Shown one piece after another: positions 1 to 6,657 of a DNA stretch of 12,261 nucleotides. Made by a program: the position numbers and the translations under genes. Each line of letters begins with the position of its first letter. The first letter of the stretch is position 1. This DNA comes from an uncultured Isosphaeraceae bacterium (GTDB lineage Bacteria > Planctomycetota > Planctomycetia > Isosphaerales > Isosphaeraceae). The DNA lies in the NCBI GenBank assembly GCA_937907405.1, contig CALCIC010000646.1, positions 1 through 12,261 on the forward strand, given 5' to 3'. The notes under the pieces were generated by a model. It searched no databases. It was not told where the DNA came from and was given only the letters and a program-made list of their open reading frames with translations.

Positions 1-51
1 CGTCAATTTCAGACTACCTCGACATCAGGTAGATTTCCAGTCGCCGAACGC

Positions 52-816
52 CTAATCAACCGCAAATGAACGAACGCTTGACATATCGCCCGTGCGTGTA
101 TAATGCACCTCTTCCTGATAGACGACCCAATTCTCCTCAGGTGAGACTAGCAACCACCCACTCTCAATACGACGTCCCGAGGGCTTCTTAACGGCTTTGT
201 CAGCCCCATGCGTGGGCTTATACTTGAAATGGATTTTCAGTAGATTTTTGTTGCTCACTACCACGGCTTCACTGCTTTCGAGCATAAACTCGGGTTTGGC
301 CAGGTAGTCCACGATCACAGGCCCCCCCAAGGCGCCGGCCATCCAGTAAGGACAATCCAGAAATTTGGCCATCCGCGATATATTTAAAAGCGATCGAACC
401 TCAGTTTCATCGGACTTGCCTGTTGAATTAATTACATATGAGTTTCCGCCGGCCGATTCCTTAAGTTTAAAACTAAGCGACTTGTTATAACATAACGCGC
501 TGCCTGGACGTTGCCTGGCGACGCCTTGTTTGTCGCTTATGAGGGCGTCTCGGAAAATGCACTTAAACATACCAGGCTTTTGAGCGAATTCGACGACACA
601 TGTAGTCGTTTGATGAGTCGAACTACCGATAGATTCCTCTAGTACAAGCTTCCCTGATCCATGGATGGTTGCGAAAAGCGATTTGACTCCCACGATGGCC
701 CTTTGGTACTCGGAGCGGATGTGCTCCGATGGTTCGGTCTCCTCCGATTGACAAAATCCCATCTGAATCGACATGAATATGAAGCAGATGGAGGCGGCGA
801 GTTGAGATTTTCTCAT
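52..816 (-). CDS. Secreted hypothetical protein (254 aa)
   Basis: I do not recognise this protein. The ATG at 814-816 is chosen because it starts a good signal peptide: MRKS, then a hydrophobic stretch at residues 6-20, then a polar QSEETEPS segment after residue 22. The reading frame stays open upstream to 999, but that extension (residues such as GSGIRQFCW) looks non-coding and would bury the signal peptide. The mature part is mixed alpha/beta-like, with scattered Cys (73, 86, 109, 155) and a C-terminal run of strand-like segments around residues 190-250, including WLLVSPEENWVVYQEE. That pattern faintly recalls LolA/LppX-type envelope proteins, but no diagnostic motif supports this. No clear Shine-Dalgarno precedes the start. 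Codon use is AT-richer than in genes to the right. The stop is TAG at 52-54. Likely exported to the periplasm or envelope; function unknown. Confidence 0.6.
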   Translation of the reverse strand: MRKSQLAASICFIFMSIQMGFCQSEETEPSEHIRSEYQRAIVGVKSLFATIHGSGKLVLEESIGSSTHQTTTCVVEFAQKPGMFKCIFRDALISDKQGVARQRPGSALCYNKSLSFKLKESAGGNSYVINSTGKSDETEVRSLLNISRMAKFLDCPYWMAGALGGPVIVDYLAKPEFMLESSEAVVVSNKNLLKIHFKYKPTHGADKAVKKPSGRRIESGWLLVSPEENWVVYQEEVHYTRTGDMSSVRSFAVD

Positions 817-1274
817 GATGGCGTTCCAAATATCGAAGAGTGTTGAGTTGAATGGAGCTTCCCGCTGGGACATGTTGCCATGCCCGAAGTCTCTGTTGAT
901 GAACGACGGAAGAAGTCCAGAAGACGACCAGCAAAATTGCCTTATCCCTGAGCCGAGGACCATCGGAACATAGCCCAACCTGCCGAGGCTATCCCGCATA
1001 GGTGCGGATGATCACTGGCCAGTAGATCGCAATAGAGATTTACGGAACAAAACCGCGCGGAATGACACGGATTTCCTGCGAAGCCCGGATGCACCCAGTG
1101 TGAATGCATCCCGTATGCGGGGTAACCTCTATGACGGGAAAGGGGTTGCAGAAACAGTGGCCTTTTGGGTACTGCTTCCACAACTTGCTTCCCTGTCCGA
1201 TCTTATGTCATTGCCGTTCCACTTATATGAGGCTGACAGGTCAAAAACTGCACATGTCGAGCTAAGGGACAAGG
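817..1274. other. 458-bp intergenic stretch, AT-richer
   Basis: No convincing gene is seen on either strand; the open frames here have no coding-like composition or recognisable domain. The only structure noted is a 7-bp inverted repeat (GGATGCA at 1087-1093, TGCATCC at 1105-1111), which could form a weak hairpin downstream of the lipoprotein gene on the minus strand. There is no T-tract, so it is not called a terminator. A promoter for the 52-816 gene is expected in this stretch but none stands out. Confidence 0.4.
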
Positions 1275-1553
1275 CTACAATGGTGCTTCCACACACGTGC
1301 ATTTTTCCAAGCCATCATGCGGGTCCACGACGTCGTGGCAATGGCACTCTAGTATGTCACCATTGCAATACATAGGATATTCGCACAAGTAATCACTTCT
1401 CAAGGGACAAGACGAGTATAGTTCCTTGCACAAATTGCTCAGGGGTTCCGCCGCTCCGACGTAGCTGGATGAGGGTGCACATCCAAGAGCGAAAAGCACC
1501 ACGCAAAGTGCTGCGAAGACCGAGGACGCGAGATCAGCAAATCGACGCCGCAT
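1275..1553 (-). CDS. Small Cys-rich lipoprotein (92 aa)
   Basis: Probably an exported, lipid-anchored small protein of unknown function. The start at ATG 1551-1553 is fixed by a GAGGAG Shine-Dalgarno 8 nt upstream (plus-strand 1562-1567); an in-frame GTG at 1560-1562 would overlap that site. The N-terminus is MRRRF followed by a hydrophobic segment ending in LFALGC, a lipobox-like sequence, giving a lipidated Cys at residue 25. The mature part (about 67 aa) carries eight more Cys (residues 42, 49, 57, 63, 70, 72, 85, 87), two of them pairs spaced as CHC and CTC. That suggests disulfides or metal binding. The lipobox has Ala rather than Leu at -3, so lipidation is likely but not certain. It lies 57 nt downstream of the second DUF1573-type gene on the same strand and may be the last gene of that operon. 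I recognise no family. Confidence 0.62.
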   Translation of the reverse strand: MRRRFADLASSVFAALCVVLFALGCAPSSSYVGAAEPLSNLCKELYSSCPLRSDYLCEYPMYCNGDILECHCHDVVDPHDGLEKCTCVEAPL

Positions 1554-1561
1554 GGGAAGCA

Positions 1562-1567
1562 CTCCTC
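1562..1567 (-). promoter_or_regulatory. Ribosome binding site of the Cys-rich lipoprotein
   Basis: On the minus strand this reads GAGGAG, 8 nt before the ATG at 1551-1553. It decides between that ATG and an in-frame GTG three codons upstream, which would overlap this site. Confidence 0.65.
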
Positions 1568-1610
1568 ATCTGGTTAGGGACTGACGGTCCTGGAGAGTGA
1601 AGCAGAAGTC

Positions 1611-2084
1611 CTATTGCAGAGTGGAAGTCAGGGCCGGCGAACCAGCGGCCACGCGGCCCCTCACTTCAATCGTCAGTTCGGGCTGTCCGTCGCAATCGGT
1701 GTAAAGCGTGACGGGAATCTGGAACTCACCGGTACGGATGCCAGCGAAGAGACGCAATTGCACGGTTCCCTGGGTTTGGGCTGGGATCCGCTGGGGCGGC
1801 CCCTCGTGCCTGACACAGCAGAGCGGATGACAAACCCGGCTTGAGCCGAGGACCGTGATCGCTCGACTCGAGGGGTTCTCCAGAGCGATCGTCGTGACGA
1901 CCTGCTCCCCGGTGCCGATGTCGCCGATTGATCTGATCAACTCTTGGGACCGGAGTCCGTCGCTTTGGCGGCCGAAGGCCGAGGTGAAGCCTTGACCGAC
2001 GCCAAGTGTGAACGCGAACAAGGAAAACCCGAAAAGCAGGACCGAGCAAGCGTTCATTATGCGTCGCATAATGGGCCTCTTCAT
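1611..2084 (-). CDS. DUF1573-like anchored protein, second of pair (157 aa)
   Basis: The start at ATG 2082-2084 overlaps the stop of the upstream gene (ATGA at 2081-2084), so translational coupling is likely; no strong Shine-Dalgarno is seen. Residues 1-11 are basic and residues 12-33 are hydrophobic, giving an uncleaved anchor or a signal peptide. After it comes an Ig-like beta domain resembling DUF1573: TGEQVVTTIALENPSS (a strand with the family's typical Asn), a Cys segment, a P-A-Q-T-Q-G turn before TVQLRLFAG, then GEFQIPVTLYTD and a final strand ELTIEVRGRV. In canonical DUF1573 the Cys segment is a CGCT-like motif. Here it is replaced by a spread CHPLCC (Cys85, Cys89, Cys90), with a further Cys131. 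Length is short for one domain plus anchor. It probably acts on the periplasmic side of the membrane; the molecular role of DUF1573 is not established. Confidence 0.68.
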   Translation of the reverse strand: MKRPIMRRIMNACSVLLFGFSLFAFTLGVGQGFTSAFGRQSDGLRSQELIRSIGDIGTGEQVVTTIALENPSSRAITVLGSSRVCHPLCCVRHEGPPQRIPAQTQGTVQLRLFAGIRTGEFQIPVTLYTDCDGQPELTIEVRGRVAAGSPALTSTLQ

Positions 2085-2617
2085 CGTGATAATTGTCCGG
2101 TCACCTTGAGGATCGGACTCCTCAATTGCAGATCGTCCGTGTAGAGGCGGACGTCCTCTGATATCTGGAAAGAGAGAGCCTGGTTGGCTTTGATGCGGAC
2201 GTCGACTTGCAGGGGTACGGTTGCCGCAGGGGGGATCGCGATCGGTAGCTTTGATGCCGAGGCGCACGTGCATGAAGATTTGAATCCGACGACCGTCACC
2301 GGATGTCCCGTGAAGTTGGTAAGGCGGAACTCGACCGTGCGAGTCTGCCCCGCTGGCGCGGTCCCGAAGCTTTTCGAGTAAGCGTCAGGGATGTGTCGGT
2401 CTCCCCGGAGGTACCCCAGCGCCGAGGCCGTCGATCCGAATTCAAGCCAGCCGACGAGGGCGAGAGTCCCCAACCCCAAGTTGCTCAAGACGAGGGTCAA
2501 GGCCATCCATGACATTCGCGTCTGCTGCTTCGAGTTGGACAGCGTCCCGGCGTCGCCCGCATCCTCCAGGCTTCCCACGGTCTTCGGATCCGTCAGTTGG
2601 TCGGCCGGCGCAGTCAT
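2081..2617 (-). CDS. DUF1573-family membrane-anchored protein (178 aa)
   Basis: The start at ATG 2615-2617 is set by a textbook AAGGAGG site 7 nt upstream. The open frame reaches 2968, but the extra residues are Arg/Pro-rich and look non-coding. Residues 1-35 are polar and probably cytoplasmic, residues 37-57 form one transmembrane helix (ALTLVLSNLGLGTLALV), and residues 80-178 form a DUF1573-type Ig-like domain. Recognisable parts are a strand ending in VEFRLTNFTGHPVTVVGF, the Cys motif SSCTC at 114-118 (Cys116, Cys118), a Pro-rich turn IAIPPAATVPLQV, and a final strand LKVTGQL. DUF1573 proteins are common in Planctomycetes and Bacteroidetes as exported Ig-like modules of unknown function. 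The stop overlaps the next gene's start by 4 nt. The pair therefore looks co-translated and may form a heteromeric envelope component; that pairing is inference. Confidence 0.75.
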   Translation of the reverse strand: MTAPADQLTDPKTVGSLEDAGDAGTLSNSKQQTRMSWMALTLVLSNLGLGTLALVGWLEFGSTASALGYLRGDRHIPDAYSKSFGTAPAGQTRTVEFRLTNFTGHPVTVVGFKSSCTCASASKLPIAIPPAATVPLQVDVRIKANQALSFQISEDVRLYTDDLQLRSPILKVTGQLSR

Positions 2618-2624
2618 GATCGCC

Positions 2625-2631
2625 CCTCCTT
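2625..2631 (-). promoter_or_regulatory. Strong ribosome binding site of the first DUF1573 gene
   Basis: Minus strand reads AAGGAGG, 7 nt before ATG 2615-2617. It is one of the best Shine-Dalgarno matches in the window and fixes this internal start within an open frame that extends 351 nt further upstream. Confidence 0.7.
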
Positions 2632-2754
2632 GCTTGCGGCTTCGCGGGGTGAGGCGACCCGCCCACGTTCGGACTTGAGCGGAACTTCCAACTCCACGCG
2701 GCTGCGGCCGCGCCCCTGACCAGGATTCCAAGATCAATGGGGTCGGGACTGACC

Positions 2755-2928
2755 TCAAGCGGAAAACGGAGAAGCCCGGATCCTGCTTGACTCGAAGAGG
2801 GGGGGATCTGATCCAGCGTCCGCGATCTGGAGGCGGAAGAGAACGCAAAGAAACGGTGCGATCGCCGTTGGGGCGGCGGCCCACATGAGGAGTCGGCTGC
2901 GGCGACGATCCTGGAGAGATGCGTTCAT
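2755..2928 (-). CDS. Possible small single-span membrane protein (57 aa)
   Basis: A weak call. The ATG at 2926-2928 is preceded by GAGGG about 8 nt upstream. The product starts MNASLQDRRRSR, followed by a hydrophobic segment at about residues 13-32 (LLMWAAAPTAIAPFLCVLFR), then a polar tail to the stop. Basic residues before the helix suggest an N-in membrane protein. A GTG at 2947-2949 could extend it by 7 residues. It sits 137 nt upstream of the DUF1573 gene on the same strand, so it could be the first gene of that operon. No homology is recognised, and a chance frame in GC-rich DNA is quite possible. Confidence 0.3.
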   Translation of the reverse strand: MNASLQDRRRSRLLMWAAAPTAIAPFLCVLFRLQIADAGSDPPLFESSRIRASPFSA

Positions 2929-3123
2929 TGCCGGAACCCTCGATCGCACGCTGAGGATCAGTTGACATTTTCTACCAAGCGTTGAATCGACCAGTCAAGG
3001 CCCAACTATTCCATTTCCTGGCAAAACAGCGATGTCGACGAGTCGGCTTCCTGGCCCGGTGACAGACGACAGGAGAGTATCCGTTATGCCGTGGAGTTCC
3101 CTGGAGACTTGGCCCGATGAGCG

Positions 3124-3309
3124 ATGGACGGGCTGTACCTCCCGCCGTTGCTCTACTTCGCGACCACCCAGATGATCCTTATGTGCTGGCTCATCATCGC
3201 GCTGTTGGTCGCGATGCTCGGGGTGATGGTTTGGGGCGATGTTGATGCGAACCTCAAGGCGATCGCCGGATCGATTGAGACGAGCGATCAACCATCGATG
3301 TCCGTGTAA
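3124..3309 (+). CDS. Small membrane protein (61 aa)
   Basis: The ATG at 3124 is the first possible start, since an in-frame TGA lies at 3118-3120. The product has a short N-terminus (MDGLYLPPLLYF), one long hydrophobic helix at about residues 16-38 (QMILMCWLIIALLVAMLGVM), and a polar tail with an amphipathic stretch (DANLKAIAGSI). There is no good Shine-Dalgarno at the right distance. An AGGAG at 3071-3075 sits before another ATG (3086) in a different frame, which would encode only about 30 residues overlapping this gene's start. The hydrophobic pattern argues for a real membrane peptide of unknown function. It stands alone between the minus-strand envelope genes and ald. Confidence 0.45.
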   Translation: MDGLYLPPLLYFATTQMILMCWLIIALLVAMLGVMVWGDVDANLKAIAGSIETSDQPSMSV

Positions 3310-3443
3310 GGCATGGAATCGAGGGTCTCCCTTGATTCGCGAGGCTCGGTCTGATCGAATGTTTAGACCGCTGTCGGAGCGCGTCAGAGGTCGGCGGTCG
3401 CCGCGTGAGGCAGGGAGGTTTCGAGGGTGGGGGTATCGAGCCG

Positions 3444-4589
3444 ATGATTGTTGGGGTGCCGAAGGAGATCAAGGCCGACGAGTACCGCGTCGCGATGCTC
3501 CCGGTCGGCGTCGAGGAACTCACCAGCGCGGGGCATACGGTCCTGATCGAGGCCGGCGCGGGGCAGGGGAGCGGCATCGACGACGCCCATTATGAGCGCG
3601 TGGGGGGCGTGATCGTCGGCGGGGCGGCGGAGATTTGGTCGAAGGCCGAGCTGATCGTGAAGGTCAAGGAGCCCCTGCCGGCGGAATGGCCGCGCATCCG
3701 TGCGGATCAGGTGCTGTTCACCTACTTCCACTTCGCGGCCGACGAGGCGCTCACCCGCGCCATCATCGCCAGCGACGCGACGGCCATCGCCTATGAGACT
3801 CTCCGCGACGCGCGGGGGGCGCTGCCGCTTCTGACGCCGATGAGCGAGGTGGCCGGGCGGATGAGTATTCAGCAGGGCGCCAAGTTTCTCGAACGCCCCC
3901 AGGAGGGGCGCGGGATCTTGCTCTCGGGGGTGCCGGGGGTGGCGCCGGCGGAAGTCGCCGTGCTGGGCGGGGGCGTGGTCGGCTCGAACGCGGCCAAGGT
4001 CGCCGCCGGCATGGGGGCGAACGTCACGATCCTCGACGTCAACCTCGACCGACTCCGCTACCTCGACGACATCACCCCTCCGAACGTGACGACGCTTTAT
4101 TCCGACCGCCACACGATCCGCGACGCCATCGACCGGGCCGACCTGGTCATCGGCGCGGTCTTGATCCCCGGCGCGCGCGCGCCTCGCCTGGTCCGCCGCG
4201 ACGACCTGGCGCGCATGAAGCCCGGCGCGGTCATCGTCGACGTGGCCATCGATCAGGGGGGCTGCGTCGAGACCAGCCGGCCGACGACCCATCACAGCCC
4301 CACGTTCGTCGTCGACGGCGTCGTCCACTATTGTGTGACGAACATGCCCGGCGCGGTGGGCCGCACCAGCACCTATGCGCTCTGCAACGTCACACTTCCT
4401 TACGTGCTCCAGTTTGCGGAGCACGGCTGGCGCAGCGTCGCCAGCCGCGACCCCGGAGTCGCCGACGGCGTCAACATCGACCAGGGCCGCGTCACGAATC
4501 GGGCGGTCGCCCTGACATTCAATCTTCCCTACGAAGAATGGTCCGATCGCCCGCCCGCGGCGGGACCGCCTCCGGTCGTCAAGGGGTGA
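3444..4589 (+). CDS. ald: Alanine dehydrogenase
   Basis: Catalyses NAD-dependent reversible oxidative deamination of L-alanine to pyruvate and ammonia in the cytoplasm. The 381-aa product is close to the usual length of about 370 aa. The start is placed at ATG 3444 because it gives the conserved MIVGVPKEIKADEYRVA opening; the GTG at 3405 would add 13 unlikely residues. Active-site residues fall at family positions: Arg15, Lys75 in KVKEP, His96 in YFHFAAD and Asp270 in VDVAIDQGG. The Rossmann motif is GGGVVGSNAAK at residues 175-185, followed by the acidic strand end ILDVNLDRLR that binds the NAD ribose. The C-terminal signature NMPGAVGRTSTYAL (300-313) is also typical. A short Pro-rich tail after residue 368 is extra. 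It lies on the same strand as the next three genes but is followed by a terminator-like hairpin, so it is probably its own transcription unit. Transhydrogenase alpha subunit is excluded by the catalytic residues and length. Confidence 0.96.
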   Translation: MIVGVPKEIKADEYRVAMLPVGVEELTSAGHTVLIEAGAGQGSGIDDAHYERVGGVIVGGAAEIWSKAELIVKVKEPLPAEWPRIRADQVLFTYFHFAADEALTRAIIASDATAIAYETLRDARGALPLLTPMSEVAGRMSIQQGAKFLERPQEGRGILLSGVPGVAPAEVAVLGGGVVGSNAAKVAAGMGANVTILDVNLDRLRYLDDITPPNVTTLYSDRHTIRDAIDRADLVIGAVLIPGARAPRLVRRDDLARMKPGAVIVDVAIDQGGCVETSRPTTHHSPTFVVDGVVHYCVTNMPGAVGRTSTYALCNVTLPYVLQFAEHGWRSVASRDPGVADGVNIDQGRVTNRAVALTFNLPYEEWSDRPPAAGPPPVVKG

Positions 4590-4620
4590 GGCCGCGACCA
4601 CGATCCACCAGCGACGTCGA

Positions 4621-4686
4621 CGGGCGACGCGGGAGCCGAGTCCCGGACGGTCGCCCGATCGACCCTTTCCAGTTTCCCTTTCTTCC
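4621..4686 (+). terminator. Probable intrinsic terminator after ald
   Basis: The 8-bp arms CGGGCGAC (4621-4628) and GTCGCCCG (4650-4657) enclose a second 5-bp stem, CGGGA (4630-4634) with TCCCG (4641-4645), around a 6-nt loop. A pyrimidine-rich, T-containing stretch (4662-4686) follows. The position 31 bp after the ald stop fits. The tail is interrupted by C, so efficiency is uncertain. Confidence 0.55.
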
Positions 4687-4707
4687 ACAAACGGAGTCCA
4701 TAAGACC

Positions 4708-5040
4708 ATGGGTCACGACCAACACGACCACGACCACGATCATGACGAGCACGACCACATTACGGAACACGACGTCGAAGAGGCGCTGGAAGAGGCCCTC
4801 GAACTCGACACCCAGAGCCAGATCTTCCTGGAGATGAGGCGTCAAAACCTGGACCTTCTGAAGATCGCGTCGGAAGTCGCCGGCTACGGCGGCAACCACG
4901 GTCCGCTCAAGCCGGGGGACGTTCGCACCGCCTTACGGAACATCTGGGACGTCTTCGCCGAGTTCTACTCATGGGTCGACCCCGAGGAAGACGAGGAGGG
5001 CGACGACGACGACGACGACGATGGGGACGACGAGGAATGA
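4708..5040 (+). CDS. Small protein with His-rich head and acidic tail (110 aa)
   Basis: No family recognised. The start at ATG 4708 has GGAG 11 nt upstream. Three parts are visible. Residues 1-21 hold eight His alternating with Asp/Glu (H3, H6, H8, H10, H12, H15, H17, H21), a likely divalent-metal-binding segment. Residues 22-90 form an ordinary, probably helical domain (EEALEEALELDTQSQIFLEM, then LLKIASEVAGYGG and VRTALRNIWDVFAEFYSW). Residues 91-110 are 17 of 20 Asp/Glu, including seven Asp in a row. There is no signal peptide or membrane segment, so it is probably cytoplasmic. It ends 49 nt before mtnA on the same strand and is likely co-transcribed with it. The central domain is not low complexity and argues that the gene is real. 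A metal-storage or metal-delivery role is only a guess from composition. Confidence 0.72.
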   Translation: MGHDQHDHDHDHDEHDHITEHDVEEALEEALELDTQSQIFLEMRRQNLDLLKIASEVAGYGGNHGPLKPGDVRTALRNIWDVFAEFYSWVDPEEDEEGDDDDDDDGDDEE

Positions 5041-5089
5041 ACAACCGCACGAACTGGGCCGAGGAATTTCGAACCGGAGTCGACCGCTG

Positions 5090-6178
5090 ATGTCTGAGCT
5101 TAATCAATCCGGCCCATTTCCGACGGTGTCGTGGATCGGCGACGCGTCCAGCGGCTTCCTCCGCATGATCGACCAGACCAGGCTGCCGGGCGAGTGCGTC
5201 GAGATCGACTGCCTCGATACGGCCGCGGTCTGGGGCGCGATCAAGCGGCTGAGCGTCCGCGGCGCGCCGGCGATCGGCGTCGCCGCCGCGTACGGCGCCG
5301 TCGTCGGCGCCCGCGGGCGCGGGACCGACGATCCGGCGACGGTTCGGACGTCCTTGAAGGAGACTTCCGCCTACCTCCAGACCAGTCGCCCCACGGCCGT
5401 GAACCTGTTCTGGGCCCTTGGTCGGATGGAGGAGGCGGCCGACGCCGCGGGGGACGTCTCGGGGCCGGAGCTGGTGGACCGGTTGCTGGCGGAGGCCCAC
5501 GCGATCGCCGAAGAGGACCGCGCCATGTGTCGCGCGATCGGCCGCCACGGCGCCGATCTGCTGGCCACCGGCGACGGGGTCTTGACGCACTGCAACGCCG
5601 GCGGCCTGGCCACGGCCGACTACGGCACGGCGCTCGCCGTGATCTTCACCGCCCACGAACAGGGCAAGGGGGTCCACGTCTTCGCCGACGAGACCCGGCC
5701 GCTGCTCCAAGGGGCCCGGCTCACCGCCTGGGAACTGCAAAACCGAGGCGTCCCTGTCACCCTGATCTGCGACAACATGGCCGCTCAGGTCATGAAGGAA
5801 GGCAAGATCCAGAAGGTGGTCGTCGGGGCGGATCGCATCGCCGCCAACGGCGACGCGGCCAACAAGATCGGCACCTACGGCGTGGCCCTGCTCGCCCGGG
5901 CGCACGGCGTGCCGTTCTACGTCGCGGCGCCGTCGAGCACGTTCGACCTGTCGCTCGCCGATGGATCGGGCATCCCGATCGAGGAGCGCGACCCGCTCGA
6001 GATCACCGAGGGCTTCGGCCGCCGGACCGCGCCCGAGGGGGTCGCCGTGTACAACCCCGCCTTCGACGTCACACCCGCCGAACTGATCACCGGCATCATC
6101 ACCGAGCGCGGCGTCGTCCAGCCGGTCGACGCCGAAACCGTCCGCGCGCTCCTCGGCGACTCCAGGGCGACTCGCTGA
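5090..6178 (+). CDS. mtnA: S-methyl-5-thioribose-1-phosphate isomerase
   Basis: Converts methylthioribose-1-phosphate to methylthioribulose-1-phosphate in the methionine salvage pathway, recycling the methylthioadenosine left by polyamine and related synthesis; cytoplasmic. The product is 362 aa, close to the usual 340-370. ATG 5090 is chosen for its GGAG about 10 nt upstream and the normal N-terminus. A frame open to 5021 would overlap the previous gene. Diagnostic motifs: RGAPAIGVAAAYG (57-69), LTHCNAGGLAT with catalytic Cys168, DETRPLLQGARLTAWEL (200-216), GADRIAANGD with catalytic Asp248, and NKIGTYG (258-264). The Cys/Asp pair separates it from ordinary eIF2B alpha-type relatives and from ribose-1,5-bisphosphate isomerase. 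No other methionine salvage gene is in the window. The Dabb gene follows after 39 nt and the His-rich gene precedes it. Confidence 0.95.
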   Translation: MSELNQSGPFPTVSWIGDASSGFLRMIDQTRLPGECVEIDCLDTAAVWGAIKRLSVRGAPAIGVAAAYGAVVGARGRGTDDPATVRTSLKETSAYLQTSRPTAVNLFWALGRMEEAADAAGDVSGPELVDRLLAEAHAIAEEDRAMCRAIGRHGADLLATGDGVLTHCNAGGLATADYGTALAVIFTAHEQGKGVHVFADETRPLLQGARLTAWELQNRGVPVTLICDNMAAQVMKEGKIQKVVVGADRIAANGDAANKIGTYGVALLARAHGVPFYVAAPSSTFDLSLADGSGIPIEERDPLEITEGFGRRTAPEGVAVYNPAFDVTPAELITGIITERGVVQPVDAETVRALLGDSRATR

Positions 6179-6217
6179 CCGATCGTTCTCGAAACCTCTC
6201 GCACGACAGGACTCTTC

Positions 6218-6529
6218 ATGCTGGCGCACAGCGTCTTTTTCTCGCTCCACGACGACTCGCCCGCCGCGATCGACAAGCTGGTCGCGGCCTGCAAGAAGTA
6301 CCTCGCCGACCACCCCGGCGTCGTCTTCTTCTGCGCCGGGACGCACAACAAGGAGCTCGACCGGGCGGTCAACGACCGCGCGTTCGACGTCGCCTTGCAC
6401 GTCGTCTTCGACGGCAAGCCGGCGCACGACGCCTACCAGACGGCCCCCTCTCACCTGACCTTCATCGCCGAGAACAAGGACAACTGGAAGCAAGTCCGGA
6501 TCTTCGACGCCGACGTTGAATCCGCCTGA
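6218..6529 (+). CDS. Dabb-domain (stress-responsive alpha/beta barrel) protein
   Basis: A 103-aa protein that is a single Dabb domain, the dimeric ferredoxin-like alpha/beta barrel fold. It opens with a typical MLAHSVFFSLHDDS strand with His4, continues with a helix (AIDKLVAACKKYLADHPG), a second strand (VVFFCAGTHNKE), DVALHVVFDGKPAHDAYQTAP, and closes with a helix and a last strand (KDNWKQVRIFDADV). Length matches the family (about 95-105 aa). Members are small cytoplasmic proteins: some are plant stress proteins, some bacterial ones act as enzymes or ligand binders, and most have no known substrate. The ATG at 6218 has AGGA 6 nt upstream. It is probably the last gene of the unit containing mtnA and is followed by a strong hairpin. 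The sequence does not tie it to methionine salvage. Confidence 0.85.
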   Translation: MLAHSVFFSLHDDSPAAIDKLVAACKKYLADHPGVVFFCAGTHNKELDRAVNDRAFDVALHVVFDGKPAHDAYQTAPSHLTFIAENKDNWKQVRIFDADVESA

Positions 6530-6613
6530 GACGCCCCCGGAGACCGTCGGCTGAGCGACGATGAGGTTCAAGCCTTGTTTTCCCGCCCGAGATCCCCTTC
6601 TCGGTTCGACGTC

Positions 6614-6657
6614 GATCGCAAGGAGGCGGGGCTTCCACCACCCGCCTCCTTGCGATC
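6614..6657 (+). terminator. Perfect 17-bp stem hairpin, probable terminator
   Basis: Arms 6614-6630 and 6641-6657 are exactly complementary over 17 bp (GATCGCAAGGAGGCGGG and its reverse complement), with a 10-nt loop (GCTTCCACCA). It lies 84 bp after the Dabb stop, as expected for the end of the mtnA unit. Only a weak T-run (6666-6669) follows, so it is not a classical T-tailed terminator. It may instead stop transcription through its strong stem or protect the 3' end of the transcript. Confidence 0.65.

Noticed and set aside
1087..1111. 7-bp inverted repeat as a terminator of the lipoprotein gene
   Set aside because: Short stem, 11-nt loop, no T-tract and 164 bp beyond the stop; too weak to call.
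2618..2968. N-terminal extension of the first DUF1573 protein up to 2968
   Set aside because: The added residues are Arg/Pro-rich and disordered-looking, and a strong AAGGAGG site fixes the start at 2617.
3384..4709. Long open frame on the minus strand across ald (441 codons)
   Set aside because: It is an Arg/Asp/His-rich shadow of ald, whose plus-strand product has every catalytic residue. GC-rich DNA keeps antisense frames open.
5131..6519. Plus-strand frame overlapping mtnA (462 codons)
   Set aside because: Extremely Arg-rich, typical of a shifted frame of GC-rich coding DNA.
4907..6571. Very long minus-strand frame across mtnA and the Dabb gene (554 codons)
   Set aside because: Repetitive Gly/Val/Asp/Arg content and no domain pattern; it is antisense to mtnA, which is certain.
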